Shown one piece after another: positions 28,138 through 38,060 of a DNA stretch of 64,000 nt (its first letter is position 1; the number at the start of each line of letters is the position of its first letter). A program made the translations under genes and the position numbers. The notes under the pieces are model-generated. The model worked only from the letters and a program-made list of their open reading frames with translations. It was not told where the DNA came from and did no database searches. This stretch comes from Rheinheimera sp. UJ63 (GTDB taxonomy: Bacteria > Pseudomonadota > Gammaproteobacteria > Enterobacterales > Alteromonadaceae), in NCBI RefSeq assembly GCF_021568285.1, contig NZ_JAKGTQ010000002.1, positions 1-64,000 of the forward strand. The letters run 5' to 3'.

Positions 28138-29499
28138 ATGGCAAAAACAAAAACCGCCTACGTATGTAATGAGTGTGGTGCCGATTTTATGCGCTGGCAA
28201 GGTCAGTGCTCTGAATGCTCGGCTTGGAACTGTATTACTGAAGTGAGACTTGGTGCAGTCAAAACGAAAAATACCCGGCTGGATGGTTATGCCGGTACCA
28301 CCGTCGCTAAAGTGATGCGCTTGGATGAAGTCGATCTGCAAGAAGTACCACGCTTTAGTACCGGCTTTGTTGAGTTTGACCGCGTGTTAGGCGGCGGTAT
28401 TGTGCCGGGCTCTGCTATTTTAATCGGTGGGCATCCTGGTGCCGGTAAAAGTACCTTATTACTACAAATGATGTGTGGCTTAGCTGAACAGGGTGGTGCC
28501 TTGTACGTCACTGGGGAAGAGTCTTTACAGCAAGTGGCGATGCGTGCTCAGCGCTTAGGTTTACCAATGGGCGCGTTAAAAATGCTGGCAGAGACCAATG
28601 TCGAAACGATTTGCCAATTAGCGCAGCAAGAAAAGCCCCGCATTATGGTTATCGACTCCATCCAAGTGATGCATTTAGCTGATGTGCAATCGGCCCCAGG
28701 GAGTGTGTCGCAGGTTAGAGAAAGTGCGGCCTTTTTAACACGCTTTGCCAAGCAGTATCATATCGCCATTATTATGGTGGGCCATGTCACAAAAGATGGC
28801 TCGCTGGCCGGCCCTAAGGTACTTGAGCATTGTATTGACTGCTCGGTAATGCTCGATGGCGATACCGATAGCCGCTATCGCACCATGCGTGGCCATAAAA
28901 ATCGCTTTGGCCCGGTAAATGAGCTAGGCGTCTTTGCCATGACGGGTCAGGGTATGAAAGAAGTGAAAAATCCTTCGGCTATTTTTTTAACGCGCGGCAA
29001 AGAAGATCAATCAGGCAGTATTGTGATGGTGCTTTGGGAAGGAACGCGGCCATTATTAGTCGAGATCCAAGGGTTAGTTGATTATTCACCGCTGAATAAT
29101 CCACGACGCGTGACTTTGGGTATGGAGCAAAACCGTATTTCTATGTTATTGGCCGTTATGCATCGCCACGGTGGTTTGCAAATGGCCGATCAAGATGTGT
29201 TTGTCAATGTCGTCGGCGGCGTTAAGGTCAACGAAACGAGTGCTGATCTAGCGACGCTGCTGGCGTTGGTATCGAGTTTTCGTGATAAACCCTTGCCTAA
29301 TGATTTGGTCGTATTCGGTGAAGTCGGCTTGGCGGGTGAAATTAGGCCGGTACCGAGTGGGCAAGAACGTTTACGTGAAGCGGCAAAACATGGTTTTCGT
29401 CGCGCTATCGTGCCGATGGCGAATGCGCCCAAAGAGGCGATTGAGGGTATGCAGGTCATCGGTGTGAGTAAATTAGCTGAAGCGTTAGAAGCAATTTAG
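28138..29499 (+). CDS. radA: DNA repair protein RadA
   Basis: 453 residues. The order is an N-terminal four-cysteine zinc finger (CNECG...CSEC), a RecA-like ATPase with Walker A GGHPGAGKST, the RadA-specific KNRFG motif, and a C-terminal Lon-like domain (VFGEVGLAGEIRPV). RadA promotes branch migration of recombination intermediates. ATG 28138 is chosen because TTAGGAAAG lies just upstream and the zinc finger begins ten residues in; the frame is open further upstream but without support. Confidence 0.96.
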   Translation: MAKTKTAYVCNECGADFMRWQGQCSECSAWNCITEVRLGAVKTKNTRLDGYAGTTVAKVMRLDEVDLQEVPRFSTGFVEFDRVLGGGIVPGSAILIGGHPGAGKSTLLLQMMCGLAEQGGALYVTGEESLQQVAMRAQRLGLPMGALKMLAETNVETICQLAQQEKPRIMVIDSIQVMHLADVQSAPGSVSQVRESAAFLTRFAKQYHIAIIMVGHVTKDGSLAGPKVLEHCIDCSVMLDGDTDSRYRTMRGHKNRFGPVNELGVFAMTGQGMKEVKNPSAIFLTRGKEDQSGSIVMVLWEGTRPLLVEIQGLVDYSPLNNPRRVTLGMEQNRISMLLAVMHRHGGLQMADQDVFVNVVGGVKVNETSADLATLLALVSSFRDKPLPNDLVVFGEVGLAGEIRPVPSGQERLREAAKHGFRRAIVPMANAPKEAIEGMQVIGVSKLAEALEAI

Positions 29500-29516
29500 A
29501 AAGTCGGTAGGGTCAT

Positions 29517-29547
29517 AAAAAAAACACCTCCGTCGTAGCGGAGGTGT
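29517..29547 (-). terminator. Intrinsic terminator for bamD
   Basis: A nine-base perfect stem (ACACCTCCG 29524-29532 / CGGAGGTGT 29539-29547) with a six-base loop is followed, read on the minus strand, by a run of eight T (29517-29524). It lies 20 bases past the bamD stop. In the radA direction it lacks a T tract. Confidence 0.9.
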
Positions 29548-29566
29548 GAGTGTCATGAGATATCGG

Positions 29567-30319
29567 TTATTTGATGCTGCTATTTTGCGGGAAGTTAAGG
29601 CGTAATACTTGTTCCGCATCTTGCTTTAATTTATCTAAACCCAAGCGGCCATAGCTTTCCACCATGATTTCAAGAGCTTGTTCTACTTGTGGTACATCAC
29701 GGTAAAACTCCAGCACATATTTACCCCGATTCGCTGCAGCGAGGTAAGCACCACGGCGCATATAGTAATCGGCAACGATTAATTCATGCTGGGCCAATTT
29801 GTTTTTAATCACCAACATGCGGTTACGCGCTTCATCGGCGTATTTGCTGTTTGGAAAGCTATTTAATAAAATTTTAAAATCATCAAACGCTTGACGGGTG
29901 CTGCTCAAATCACGATCAGCGCGCTCTATATCAAAAAACTCTTGAAACGCATTTTCATCAGCTTTTAAGTTGGTCAGGCCCCGCATGTAATAGACATAAT
30001 CTAAATCAGGCTGGTTGGGGTTTAACCGAATAAAGCGGTCAATGCTGGCTAACGCTTGTGGAATATCGCCGGCTTGATGATAGGCGTAAATTAAGTCGAG
30101 TTGTACCTGTTTAGCTAAGGGGCCAAACGGATAGCGACTTTCTACCCCTTTGAGTAATTCAATGGCTCGGTTATAAAGGCCCGCATCCAAGACTTCTTTG
30201 GCTTGTTGATACATGCCTTGAGCCGTTTGTGTGGCAGTCATTTGCTGTGGTTTGGGTTTGCCAGCACAGGCCGTTAGGGCGATTGACATCAAAACTATCA
30301 GTATAAATTTCAATTTCAT
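29567..30319 (-). CDS. bamD: Outer-membrane assembly lipoprotein BamD
   Basis: 250 residues with a lipoprotein signal (LTAC, Cys at 18) and tetratricopeptide repeats (YNRAIELLKGVESRYPFGP and following). BamD is the essential lipoprotein of the BAM complex that inserts beta-barrel proteins into the outer membrane. It is divergent from rluD exactly as in E. coli. A TAGAAT element at 30394-30399 on the minus strand may be its -10. Confidence 0.95.
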   Translation of the reverse strand: MKLKFILIVLMSIALTACAGKPKPQQMTATQTAQGMYQQAKEVLDAGLYNRAIELLKGVESRYPFGPLAKQVQLDLIYAYHQAGDIPQALASIDRFIRLNPNQPDLDYVYYMRGLTNLKADENAFQEFFDIERADRDLSSTRQAFDDFKILLNSFPNSKYADEARNRMLVIKNKLAQHELIVADYYMRRGAYLAAANRGKYVLEFYRDVPQVEQALEIMVESYGRLGLDKLKQDAEQVLRLNFPQNSSIK

Positions 30320-30442
30320 GTAAAAATCCGTTACTACTTAAGCTAAATGGCTGTCTAGTCCAGCGTAAAATCGTTAAAATAGGCGCTAATGCGATTCTAC
30401 CCCAGATATCGAGGGGTTGCACACAGGATAACTGCTTCCGTC

Positions 30443-31417
30443 ATGACAAAACAGATAAAACTTTCACAAATCGTTCCTGACCATCTTTTTGGTAAACGCT
30501 TAGATCAGGTTTTAGCCGAAATGTTCCCTGATTATTCACGTTCACGTATAAAAGAGTGGATTTTGGCTGATGCCGTGCAAGTTGAACAGCAACTTTGCAA
30601 TACGCCAAGACAGAAGATGTTCGGAGGTGAGCAGATTGATATTACAGCCGATTTGCCTGAAGACGAACGTTTTTTGGCCGAGCCCATTGCTTTAGATGTG
30701 GTTTTTGAAGATGAACATATTTTAGTGATCAATAAGCCTGCAGGTTTAGTGGTTCACCCAGGTGCCGGTAATGCGGATGGCACCTTATTAAACGCTTTAT
30801 TGCATCATTGCCCGGGTATTGGTGAAGTGCCGCGCGCAGGTATTGTGCATCGCCTTGATAAAGACACCACCGGTTTAATGGTGGTTGCCAAGACCATTCC
30901 GGCACAAACGCATTTAGTTGAAGCCATGCAAGCACGTGAAATTACCCGTGAATATGAAGCGGTTTGCTACGGTGCCATGACCGGAGGTGGCTCGGTCAAT
31001 CGTCCTATTGGCCGGCATCCAACCAAAAGAACTCTAATGGCGGTGCTTGAAAGCGGTAAGCCTGCGGTCACGCATTACCGGGTAATGGAGAAGTATCGTG
31101 CTCATACAAGGTTACGTCTGCGCTTAGAAACCGGTAGAACGCATCAAATTCGTGTGCATATGACGTTTATCAGTCATCCTTTAGTGGGCGATCCGGTGTA
31201 TGGGGGGCGGCCACGCCCTCCGCGTCAAGCAGCGGAAAGCTTATTGGTGTTTATGCGTAATTTCCGCCGTCAGGCGTTGCATGCGATCATGCTTAAACTG
31301 GCACATCCCATCACCGGCCAAATTTTGGAATGGCATGCGCCTTTACCGGATGACATGGTGCAGCTGAATGCCGCTTTACGTGCTGATACCGCTCAGCATG
31401 GCTTGGATTTTGTGTAA
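30443..31417 (+). CDS. rluD: 23S rRNA pseudouridine synthase D
   Basis: 324 residues: an N-terminal S4 RNA-binding domain (about 18-75) and the RsuA/RluD catalytic domain with catalytic Asp in HRLDKDTTG and RTHQIRVH further on. RluD makes pseudouridines 1911, 1915 and 1917 in 23S rRNA helix 69. ATG 30443 matches the normal N-terminus (MTKQIKLS); the frame is open upstream to 30389. Followed by pgeF and clpB, as in E. coli. Confidence 0.94.
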   Translation: MTKQIKLSQIVPDHLFGKRLDQVLAEMFPDYSRSRIKEWILADAVQVEQQLCNTPRQKMFGGEQIDITADLPEDERFLAEPIALDVVFEDEHILVINKPAGLVVHPGAGNADGTLLNALLHHCPGIGEVPRAGIVHRLDKDTTGLMVVAKTIPAQTHLVEAMQAREITREYEAVCYGAMTGGGSVNRPIGRHPTKRTLMAVLESGKPAVTHYRVMEKYRAHTRLRLRLETGRTHQIRVHMTFISHPLVGDPVYGGRPRPPRQAAESLLVFMRNFRRQALHAIMLKLAHPITGQILEWHAPLPDDMVQLNAALRADTAQHGLDFV

Positions 31418-31436
31418 TGCACAATGTAAGCCTGAA

Positions 31437-32201
31437 ATGCCAATGACGCCTTTGTTACTCAAACCAACATGGCCTGCACCTTCTAATGTGCAGGCGGTAA
31501 GCTCAACTCGCTTCGGCGGTTATTCGCAGGGCGTGTTTCAAGGGTTAAATTTAGGCTTACATGTTGGGGACGATGCGGCTACGGTTGCTCGAAACCGCTC
31601 GTTGTTTCAACAGCAAGCGGCTATGCCCGCAGAGCCTTGTTGGCTTGACCAAGTTCATAGCAATAAAGTGTGGCACTTAACGAAGAGCACTGCGGAGCTA
31701 AACGCGGCATTGCCTCAAGCCGATGCTGCGTTTAGCCAGCAAGCTGGGCAAGTTTGTGTCGTCATGACGGCAGATTGCTTGCCGTTATTAGTGTGCAATA
31801 GCGCAGGCTCTGAGGTGGCCGCCATTCATGCGGGCTGGCGCGGTTTAGCGTCGGGCGTGATTGAAAACACCTTACAACAGTTTCAGGCAAAGCCAAGTGA
31901 GCTACTGGTGTGGTTAGGCCCTGCCATTGGCCCCAAGCACTTTGAAGTGGGGGCTGAGGTGCGCCAAGCCTTTGTACAGCAAAATGAGCTGGCCGCCAGC
32001 GCTTTTAAACCCTTAAGCAAAGATAAATATCTGGCTGACTTATATCAGCTGGCACGACTGCGGCTGCAGGCTTATGGTGTTTCTGCTATTTTTGGTGGCG
32101 ACTATTGCACTTATCACGACACTGCACAGTTCTATTCATACCGTCGTGATGGCCAAACGGGTCGGATGGCCAGTGCCATTTGGCTCAGTCATTCATCATA
32201 A
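31437..32201 (+). CDS. pgeF: Laccase-domain purine nucleoside/peptidoglycan-editing protein
   Basis: 254 residues of the YfiH/PgeF family (multi-copper-oxidase-like fold, Zn-dependent). Typical motifs are SSTRFGGYSQG, the metal His in DQVHSN, MTADCLPLL and HAGWRGLASG. In E. coli it prevents misincorporation in peptidoglycan; relatives act as purine nucleosidases or phosphorylases. ATG 31437 has TAAG six bases upstream; ATG 31443 is an alternative. It starts 19 bases after rluD. Confidence 0.88.
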   Translation: MPMTPLLLKPTWPAPSNVQAVSSTRFGGYSQGVFQGLNLGLHVGDDAATVARNRSLFQQQAAMPAEPCWLDQVHSNKVWHLTKSTAELNAALPQADAAFSQQAGQVCVVMTADCLPLLVCNSAGSEVAAIHAGWRGLASGVIENTLQQFQAKPSELLVWLGPAIGPKHFEVGAEVRQAFVQQNELAASAFKPLSKDKYLADLYQLARLRLQAYGVSAIFGGDYCTYHDTAQFYSYRRDGQTGRMASAIWLSHSS

Positions 32202-32234
32202 AACTGATCGAAGTCAATTTTTTGACGTTTATTG

Positions 32235-32263
32235 CTTGAAAATTCCACAATCTAGCCCAATCT
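32235..32263 (+). promoter_or_regulatory. Heat-shock (sigma-32) promoter of clpB
   Basis: CTTGAAA (32235-32241) and CCCAATCT (32256-32263) are separated by 14 bases, differing from the sigma-32 consensus (CTTGAAA / CCCCATnT) at a single position. It ends 42 bases before the clpB ATG. Confidence 0.8.
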
Positions 32264-32305
32264 TAATATGCAGCAACCCATACTTATGCCTGCAGGAGCT
32301 AGACC

Positions 32306-34885
32306 ATGCGCTTAGATAAATTTACCAGTAAATTCCAAGAAGCTATCGCTGATGCCCAATCGTTAGCGGTCGGGCGCGATCAACAATTTATTGAACCCGT
32401 GCACATTATGTTTGCTCTTCTCAACCAAGAAGGCGGCACGGTGCGAGAGTTGTTGAATAAACTGGCGATTAACTTTAATGAACTCCGCTCAAAAGTAAGC
32501 CAAAGTATTGAGCGATTACCTCGCGTGGAAGGTGATGCCAGTAATTTGCAGTTGGCCAGTACCACCGCGCAGTTATTACAACAATGCGATAAATTGGCGC
32601 AGCAACGCAAAGATCAGTTTATTTCCAGTGAGTTATTTGTGTTAGCCGCTACCGAAGATAAGTCTGAGTTGGGGCGTATTTTAAAATTACTCGGTGTTAC
32701 CAAAGACAACGTGGTATCGGCTATTGAACAAATCCGCGGCGGCCAAAAAGTTGAAGATGCTAACGCTGAAGATACTCGCCAAGCGTTAACTAAATATACG
32801 GTAGATTTAACAGCGCGAGCCGAAGCCGGCAAATTAGATCCGGTAATTGGCCGTGATGAAGAAATCCGTCGGTGTATTCAAGTATTACAGCGTCGCACCA
32901 AGAATAACCCTGTGTTAATTGGTGAGCCGGGAGTGGGTAAAACCGCCATTGTTGAAGGGCTGGCGCAGCGTATTATCAATAAAGAAGTACCGGAAGGGCT
33001 TAAAGATAAGCGCGTATTGTCTCTGGATATGGGCTCTTTATTGGCGGGCGCGAAATACCGCGGCGAATTTGAAGAGCGTTTGAAAGCCGTATTGGCTGAC
33101 GTGTCGAAAGAAGAAGGCCAGATCATATTATTTATTGATGAAATTCATACCATGGTCGGCGCCGGTAAAGCCGATGGTGCAATGGATGCGGGTAATATGC
33201 TAAAGCCGGCGTTAGCGCGTGGTGAATTACATTGTCTTGGCGCAACCACCCTAGATGAATACCGTAAATATATTGAGAAAGATGCCGCTTTAGAGCGTCG
33301 TTTTCAAAAGGTTTTGGTGGATGAGCCGTCAGTGGAAGATACCATCGCTATTTTACGTGGTTTAAAAGAGCGTTATGAATTGCACCATGCGGTAGAGATT
33401 ACCGATCCAGCGATTGTCGCCGCGGCGACCTTATCACATCGTTATGTGAGTGATCGGCAACTTCCCGATAAAGCCATCGACCTGATCGATGAAGCCGCCT
33501 CAAGCATCCGTATGCAGATGGACTCAAAGCCAGAAGAGTTAGATCGGTTAGAGCGGCGTATTATTCAATTAAAACTCGAAGATAATGCCTTAGCCAAAGA
33601 AACCGATGAGGCCAGTAAAAAACGTCGGGATTCCATTCAAGAGCAAATTCGAGAATTAGACATCAGCTACAACGAGCTGGATGAGATCTGGGTGTCTGAA
33701 AAAGCTGCCTTGCAAGGTACACAGCATATCAAATCAGAGTTGGAGCAGGCGCGCTTAGACTTAGAAGTTGCACGTCGTGCCAGTGATTTGCAGCGGATGT
33801 CAGAGCTGCAATATGGTCGCATCCCTGAGCTTGAGAAAAAACTGGATCTCGCATCGCAAGCCGAAATGCAAGAAATGACCTTGTTGCGAAATCGGGTAAC
33901 CGAGCATGAAATTGCCGATGTATTATCAAAAGCGACGGGGATCCCGGTAAGTAAAATGCTGGAAGGCGAGCGCGATAAACTGCTGCAAATGGAAAGCGCC
34001 TTGCACCAAAGTGTGGTGGGGCAGCATGAAGCGATAGCGGCTGTCGCCAATGCCATTCGCCGTTCACGAGCCGGTTTGTCGGATCCGAATAAACCGATTG
34101 GCTCTTTCTTATTCTTAGGCCCGACAGGGGTGGGTAAAACGGAATTAACAAAATCACTAGCGCGTTTCTTATTTGACAGTCCCGATGCGATGGTACGTAT
34201 CGACATGTCTGAATTTATGGAAAAACATGCGGTATCACGTTTAGTGGGCGCACCGCCAGGCTATGTCGGTTATGAGGAGGGCGGCTATTTAACCGAGGCG
34301 GTAAGGCGTAAACCTTATTCGGTTATCTTGCTCGATGAAGTCGAGAAAGCCCATCCCGATGTGTTTAATATTCTATTGCAGGTGTTAGATGACGGCCGTT
34401 TAACCGATGGACAGGGCCGCACTGTCGACTTTAAAAATACGGTCATTATCATGACTTCAAACTTGGGCTCTGATCTTATTCAAGAACACCATAAAGAGTA
34501 CAGTTATGAACAAATGAAAGAAATGTTGATGGGCGTGTTGGCAAAACAATTCCGGCCAGAGTTTTTAAATCGACTGGATGAAGCCGTGGTGTTTCACCCT
34601 CTGGATAGTAAACAAATTCAGCAAATTGCTAAAATTCAGTTGGATCGTTTGGCTGAACGTTTACAACAACGCGACTATCAGCTTGAGGTTAGCGAAGCTG
34701 CGTTACAAAAATTGGCTGAAGTGGGTTTTGATCCTTTGTTTGGTGCGCGCCCATTGAAACGTGCTATTCAGCAACATTTGGAGAATCGTTTAGCTCAAGC
34801 ATTATTGCAAGGTGATTTCTTACCAGGTTGCACTGTGGTCATTGACCATGACGGGGAAACTTTCACCATGCAAAGCCATCGCTAA
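32306..34885 (+). CDS. clpB: ATP-dependent disaggregase ClpB
   Basis: 859 residues, full length. The protein has the N-terminal Clp domain, first AAA+ module (Walker [21 protein letters not shown]), the coiled-coil middle domain (about 410-525) that distinguishes ClpB from ClpA/ClpC, and a second AAA+ module ([23 protein letters not shown]). With DnaK it pulls apart protein aggregates after heat stress. GCAGGAG precedes ATG 32306. Confidence 0.97.
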   Translation: MRLDKFTSKFQEAIADAQSLAVGRDQQFIEPVHIMFALLNQEGGTVRELLNKLAINFNELRSKVSQSIERLPRVEGDASNLQLASTTAQLLQQCDKLAQQRKDQFISSELFVLAATEDKSELGRILKLLGVTKDNVVSAIEQIRGGQKVEDANAEDTRQALTKYTVDLTARAEAGKLDPVIGRDEEIRRCIQVLQRRTKNNPVLIGEPGVGKTAIVEGLAQRIINKEVPEGLKDKRVLSLDMGSLLAGAKYRGEFEERLKAVLADVSKEEGQIILFIDEIHTMVGAGKADGAMDAGNMLKPALARGELHCLGATTLDEYRKYIEKDAALERRFQKVLVDEPSVEDTIAILRGLKERYELHHAVEITDPAIVAAATLSHRYVSDRQLPDKAIDLIDEAASSIRMQMDSKPEELDRLERRIIQLKLEDNALAKETDEASKKRRDSIQEQIRELDISYNELDEIWVSEKAALQGTQHIKSELEQARLDLEVARRASDLQRMSELQYGRIPELEKKLDLASQAEMQEMTLLRNRVTEHEIADVLSKATGIPVSKMLEGERDKLLQMESALHQSVVGQHEAIAAVANAIRRSRAGLSDPNKPIGSFLFLGPTGVGKTELTKSLARFLFDSPDAMVRIDMSEFMEKHAVSRLVGAPPGYVGYEEGGYLTEAVRRKPYSVILLDEVEKAHPDVFNILLQVLDDGRLTDGQGRTVDFKNTVIIMTSNLGSDLIQEHHKEYSYEQMKEMLMGVLAKQFRPEFLNRLDEAVVFHPLDSKQIQQIAKIQLDRLAERLQQRDYQLEVSEAALQKLAEVGFDPLFGARPLKRAIQQHLENRLAQALLQGDFLPGCTVVIDHDGETFTMQSHR

Positions 34886-34924
34886 AAAACAGTATAAACC
34901 CTGTACCATATCGAACAGGGTTTA
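34884..34924 (-). terminator. Terminator shared by clpB and the convergent DUF4124 gene
   Basis: TAAACCCTGT (34895-34904) and ACAGGGTTTA (34915-34924) form a ten-base perfect stem with a ten-base loop. A run of six T follows on the minus strand (34884-34889), so it best serves the minus-strand gene; the stem may also stop clpB transcripts. Confidence 0.7.
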
Positions 34925-34930
34925 ACACGA

Positions 34931-35338
34931 TTAAGGCGTTGGGGCACAACGCCTTTTTATTTCAAAATTGACGAGCATTGTTTGTTGCTCGCGCTCCACT
35001 TCTGTTAATAAGCGAAGTTCGTTTTTGTTTGCGTCTTGCGTAAATAGTTCTTGGCCACTGCGCAATAACAATGATTGTTCTTGTGCCTTTTGACAAAGCA
35101 TCGGATCGAGTTCAGAACTCACTGGATTACCCCGTGAGTCTCGCACCGACGATCGTGATGCAGCATTAGTACGAACGGTGACTAACTGATAATTGCCTTC
35201 ACGCGGCGGTTGCTGACCAAAATGCGTCACACCTCGAGCGTCTTGCCAGCTATAAACCGTTTGTGCCATTGCTGTGCTACTGGTCAAACTGACCAGAAAC
35301 ATAAAAATAAGACTCGCTTTTGCCATGGTTCTATCCAT
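34931..35338 (-). CDS. DUF4124 domain-containing exported protein
   Basis: 135 residues with a signal peptide (about 1-25, ending AMAQ) followed by a DUF4124-like segment (VYSWQDARGVTHFGQQPP), a small domain of unknown function common in gammaproteobacterial envelope proteins. ATG 35338 has AAGGGA upstream; ATG 35326 is an alternative. It converges on clpB and is divergent from pssA, about 50 bases away. No function can be named. Confidence 0.78.
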   Translation of the reverse strand: MDRTMAKASLIFMFLVSLTSSTAMAQTVYSWQDARGVTHFGQQPPREGNYQLVTVRTNAASRSSVRDSRGNPVSSELDPMLCQKAQEQSLLLRSGQELFTQDANKNELRLLTEVEREQQTMLVNFEIKRRCAPTP

Positions 35339-35390
35339 GTTATGTTATGTCCCTTATAATCAGTATATTCTCTTTTTCAGAAGTTGCCCT

Positions 35391-36218
35391 ATGACAGATC
35401 TAAAAAACAATGAACATGGCCCGCGCAAAGGGATCTATTTATTACCCAACCTGCTTACAACTGCAGGATTGTTCTCTGGTTTCTTTGCCATCGTATCATC
35501 AATGAATGGCAGATTTGAAGCGGCAGCTGTCGCTATTTTCATCGCTATGGTTTTTGATGGCTTAGATGGACGAGTTGCACGCTTAACCAATACCCAAAGT
35601 GAGTTCGGTGCGCAGTACGATAGTATGTCCGATTTACTGGCGTTTGGTGTAGCTCCGGCTTTAGTCGCCTACAACTGGGCGTTAGCCGATTTAGGTAAGT
35701 TTGGTTGGCTAGCGGCCTTTATTTACGTGGCTTGTGCCGCATTACGTTTAGCGCGTTTTAATGCCAACTTAGGCGTGACCGATGGTCGTTTTTTCCAAGG
35801 TTTAGCCAGCCCCGCCGCTGCTGCGTTAGTCGCAGGCATGGTATGGAATGGTGCAACCTATGAAATTGATGGTGATAAATTTGGCTATGTTGTCGGCCTT
35901 ATTACCATTGCCTGCGGTTTTCTTATGGTGAGTAATTTCCGTTTTAATTCGTTTAAAAACCTAAATTGGCGTGATCGCGTTTCGTTTTTAACCATATTGT
36001 TAGTGGTTGTCATCTTTGTGGTGATTGCGGCTAAACCAGCACAAATGCTGTTTTTGATTTTCTTGGTCTATGCCTGTTCAGGCCCTATTACCACTTTTAG
36101 AAGTGTGCGCAAATTAAAGTTAGAGCACGTAGTAGGTGACTCTGATGATGCTGACTTTTTAGATGAGCAAAAAACCAACAGCGAACCAACCAGCACTGAG
36201 CAGAAAAAGCCAGAATAA
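35391..36218 (+). CDS. pssA: CDP-diacylglycerol-serine O-phosphatidyltransferase
   Basis: 275 residues of the CDP-alcohol phosphatidyltransferase family, with the signature DGLDGRVAR...SEFGAQYDSMSD and several membrane helices. It makes phosphatidylserine, precursor of phosphatidylethanolamine. This is the membrane-embedded type II enzyme rather than the E. coli phospholipase-D-like PssA. ATG 35391 begins MTDLKNNE; the open frame before it overlaps the opposite gene. Confidence 0.9.
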   Translation: MTDLKNNEHGPRKGIYLLPNLLTTAGLFSGFFAIVSSMNGRFEAAAVAIFIAMVFDGLDGRVARLTNTQSEFGAQYDSMSDLLAFGVAPALVAYNWALADLGKFGWLAAFIYVACAALRLARFNANLGVTDGRFFQGLASPAAAALVAGMVWNGATYEIDGDKFGYVVGLITIACGFLMVSNFRFNSFKNLNWRDRVSFLTILLVVVIFVVIAAKPAQMLFLIFLVYACSGPITTFRSVRKLKLEHVVGDSDDADFLDEQKTNSEPTSTEQKKPE

Positions 36219-36236
36219 GTATGTCGAGACATTATG

Positions 36237-36267
36237 GGGCAATGATAAGTGTTGTTGCCCTTTATTT
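36237..36267 (+). terminator. Terminator of pssA
   Basis: GGGCAA (36237-36242) pairs with TTGCCC (36255-36260), with a 12-base loop, followed by TTTATTT. It begins 18 bases after the pssA stop. Confidence 0.7.
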
Positions 36268-36293
36268 AGCAAGGCATGGTTGAGTTTTAATCC

Positions 36294-36325
36294 ATATCCC
36301 CCAAAATCTGGGGGATATTTAGTTT
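36294..36325 (+). terminator. Strong hairpin in the gshA leader
   Basis: ATATCCCCCA (36294-36303) and TGGGGGATAT (36309-36318) form a ten-base perfect stem with a five-base loop, followed by TTAGTTT. It ends ten bases before the gshA ribosome binding site, so it is either a second terminator after pssA or an attenuating structure in the gshA leader. Confidence 0.6.
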
Positions 36326-36339
36326 ATTAAGGATTTACT

Positions 36340-37935
36340 TTGGCTTCTAGTATTACACAACGCTTAAACGCACTTAAAGAAAACGGCCAGTTGGCCTCAA
36401 TTGTCGGTATCAAGCGTGGTATTGAACGTGAGTGTTTACGTGTTAATGAAGATGGCTCTCTATCACAAAGCCCGCATCCTGCAGCCTTAGGTTCAGCCTT
36501 AACGCATCCTTGGATCACCACCGACTTCTCTGAGTCGTTGCTGGAGTTTATTACCCCAGCACAAGCTGATATCGATGTTACCTTGCAACAATTAGCGGAT
36601 ATTCATCGTTTTACCATGCGCCAATTAGGCTCTGAGCGGATTTGGCCAGCCAGTATGCCTTGCTATATCGCTGAACAAGATCAAATCCCTTTGGCCTATT
36701 ATGGCGAATCTAATGTCGGCCGCATGAAAACCTTGTATCGACAAGGTTTAAAAAATCGCTATGGCAGCATGATGCAAGCGATCAGCGGTGTGCATTTCAA
36801 TTTTTCTTTACCACAGAGTTTTTGGCAAGCGTATCAAGCCTTAGAAGGGGATAACACGGCTAGTCAGGATTTTATCTCTGAGCAATATCTCGCGTTAATA
36901 CGCAACTATAAGCGCTATGCTTGGCTAATTGTGTATTTATTTGGCGCGTCACCGGCACTGTGCAAATCGTTTTTAGAAGATCGGCAATCGCGTTATGCCT
37001 TTCAGCCCTTAGGTAAAGGCAGTTTGTACTTACCTTATGCTACTTCGTTGCGCATGAGCGATCTGGGGTATACCAATAGTGCACAATCGAGCTTAAATAT
37101 TACATATAACAATTTGCCTGAATACATTAGCGGTTTGCATGCCGCGGTAAGCCAACCTTCAGCGGAATATCAAAATATTGGTGTTAAAGTGGCGGGCGAA
37201 TATCAGCAATTAAATGCCAATGTGCTGCAAATCGAAAACGAGTTTTACTCGACAATCCGGCCAAAACGCACCACGGAGTCGGGTGAGAGACCTACCTGTG
37301 CACTCGCTAAACGCGGTGTTGAATATATTGAAGTGCGTGCGTTAGATGTTAACCCCTTCAGTGCGGTGGGTATTTCAGCTGAGCAAATGCATTTTCTCGA
37401 TGTGTTCTTGGTGTATTGCTTGTTAGAAGATAGCCCCACGCTATCGGCAGCAGAGCAAACGGTTACAGAGCAAAACTTGAAAAAAGTGGTCACGGACGGT
37501 CGTCGCATCAACTTAGAATTATTGCAAGAGGGTCAACCTCGCTTAATGCAAGATTGGGCCGAGCAGCTTTTTGCAGATATGATGCCGATTGCCGCCTGGT
37601 TAGATGAAGCCTATCAAACCGAGCGTTATCAGGGGGCTTTGCGTCATTATTACTTGTCGTTATTGGATCCCGCACAAACTTTCTCTGGCAAAGTGCTGAA
37701 TCATTTAATTAGTCAGCGCAAAGATAATGGCCGCTATATGTTGGAATTAGCCGAGCAATATCGCCAGCAACTTATCAGCGAGCCATATCAACAATACAGT
37801 GAGGCGCAGTTTACCGCCGCTAGCAGTGATTCATTGCAACGACAAGCTGATATTGAAGCCGCAGATGACATCAGTTTTGCTGAGTATATTCAGCAATACT
37901 TTGCAGAAGTACCGGCTTGTGAGCAAGACCATTAA
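36340..37935 (+). CDS. gshA: Glutamate-cysteine ligase
   Basis: 531 residues of the gammaproteobacterial GshA type, which joins glutamate and cysteine in the first step of glutathione synthesis. The N-terminal GIERECLRVNEDG is the conserved ATP/Mg-binding start; FSESLLEFITP follows. TTG 36340 is the start: AAGGA lies six bases upstream and the N-terminus matches the family. A perfect hairpin stands immediately before the ribosome binding site, and the weak start codon plus hairpin suggest restrained expression. Confidence 0.93.
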   Translation: MASSITQRLNALKENGQLASIVGIKRGIERECLRVNEDGSLSQSPHPAALGSALTHPWITTDFSESLLEFITPAQADIDVTLQQLADIHRFTMRQLGSERIWPASMPCYIAEQDQIPLAYYGESNVGRMKTLYRQGLKNRYGSMMQAISGVHFNFSLPQSFWQAYQALEGDNTASQDFISEQYLALIRNYKRYAWLIVYLFGASPALCKSFLEDRQSRYAFQPLGKGSLYLPYATSLRMSDLGYTNSAQSSLNITYNNLPEYISGLHAAVSQPSAEYQNIGVKVAGEYQQLNANVLQIENEFYSTIRPKRTTESGERPTCALAKRGVEYIEVRALDVNPFSAVGISAEQMHFLDVFLVYCLLEDSPTLSAAEQTVTEQNLKKVVTDGRRINLELLQEGQPRLMQDWAEQLFADMMPIAAWLDEAYQTERYQGALRHYYLSLLDPAQTFSGKVLNHLISQRKDNGRYMLELAEQYRQQLISEPYQQYSEAQFTAASSDSLQRQADIEAADDISFAEYIQQYFAEVPACEQDH

Positions 37936-37970
37936 CAGTCTCGTTGTCACGCTGAGTTTAATTGCGGGCA

Positions 37971-37997
37971 AAAAAAACGGCTACCAAAAGTAGCCGT
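37971..37997 (-). terminator. Terminator-like hairpin oriented to the minus strand
   Basis: ACGGCTAC (37977-37984) pairs with GTAGCCGT (37990-37997) around a five-base loop. Read on the minus strand it is followed by seven T, a proper intrinsic terminator. No minus-strand gene ends here; gshA ends on the plus strand 36 bases before it. Confidence 0.6.
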
Positions 37998-38060
37998 GAA
38001 GGAGAATCCAGGGAAAACAAAAACTTGGTTGAATCCATTCATACTGTTAGAATCAAACCG

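Noticed and set aside
33667..34206. 179-residue frame opposite clpB
   Set aside because: Serine-rich antisense shadow of a conserved gene with no ribosome site or family features.
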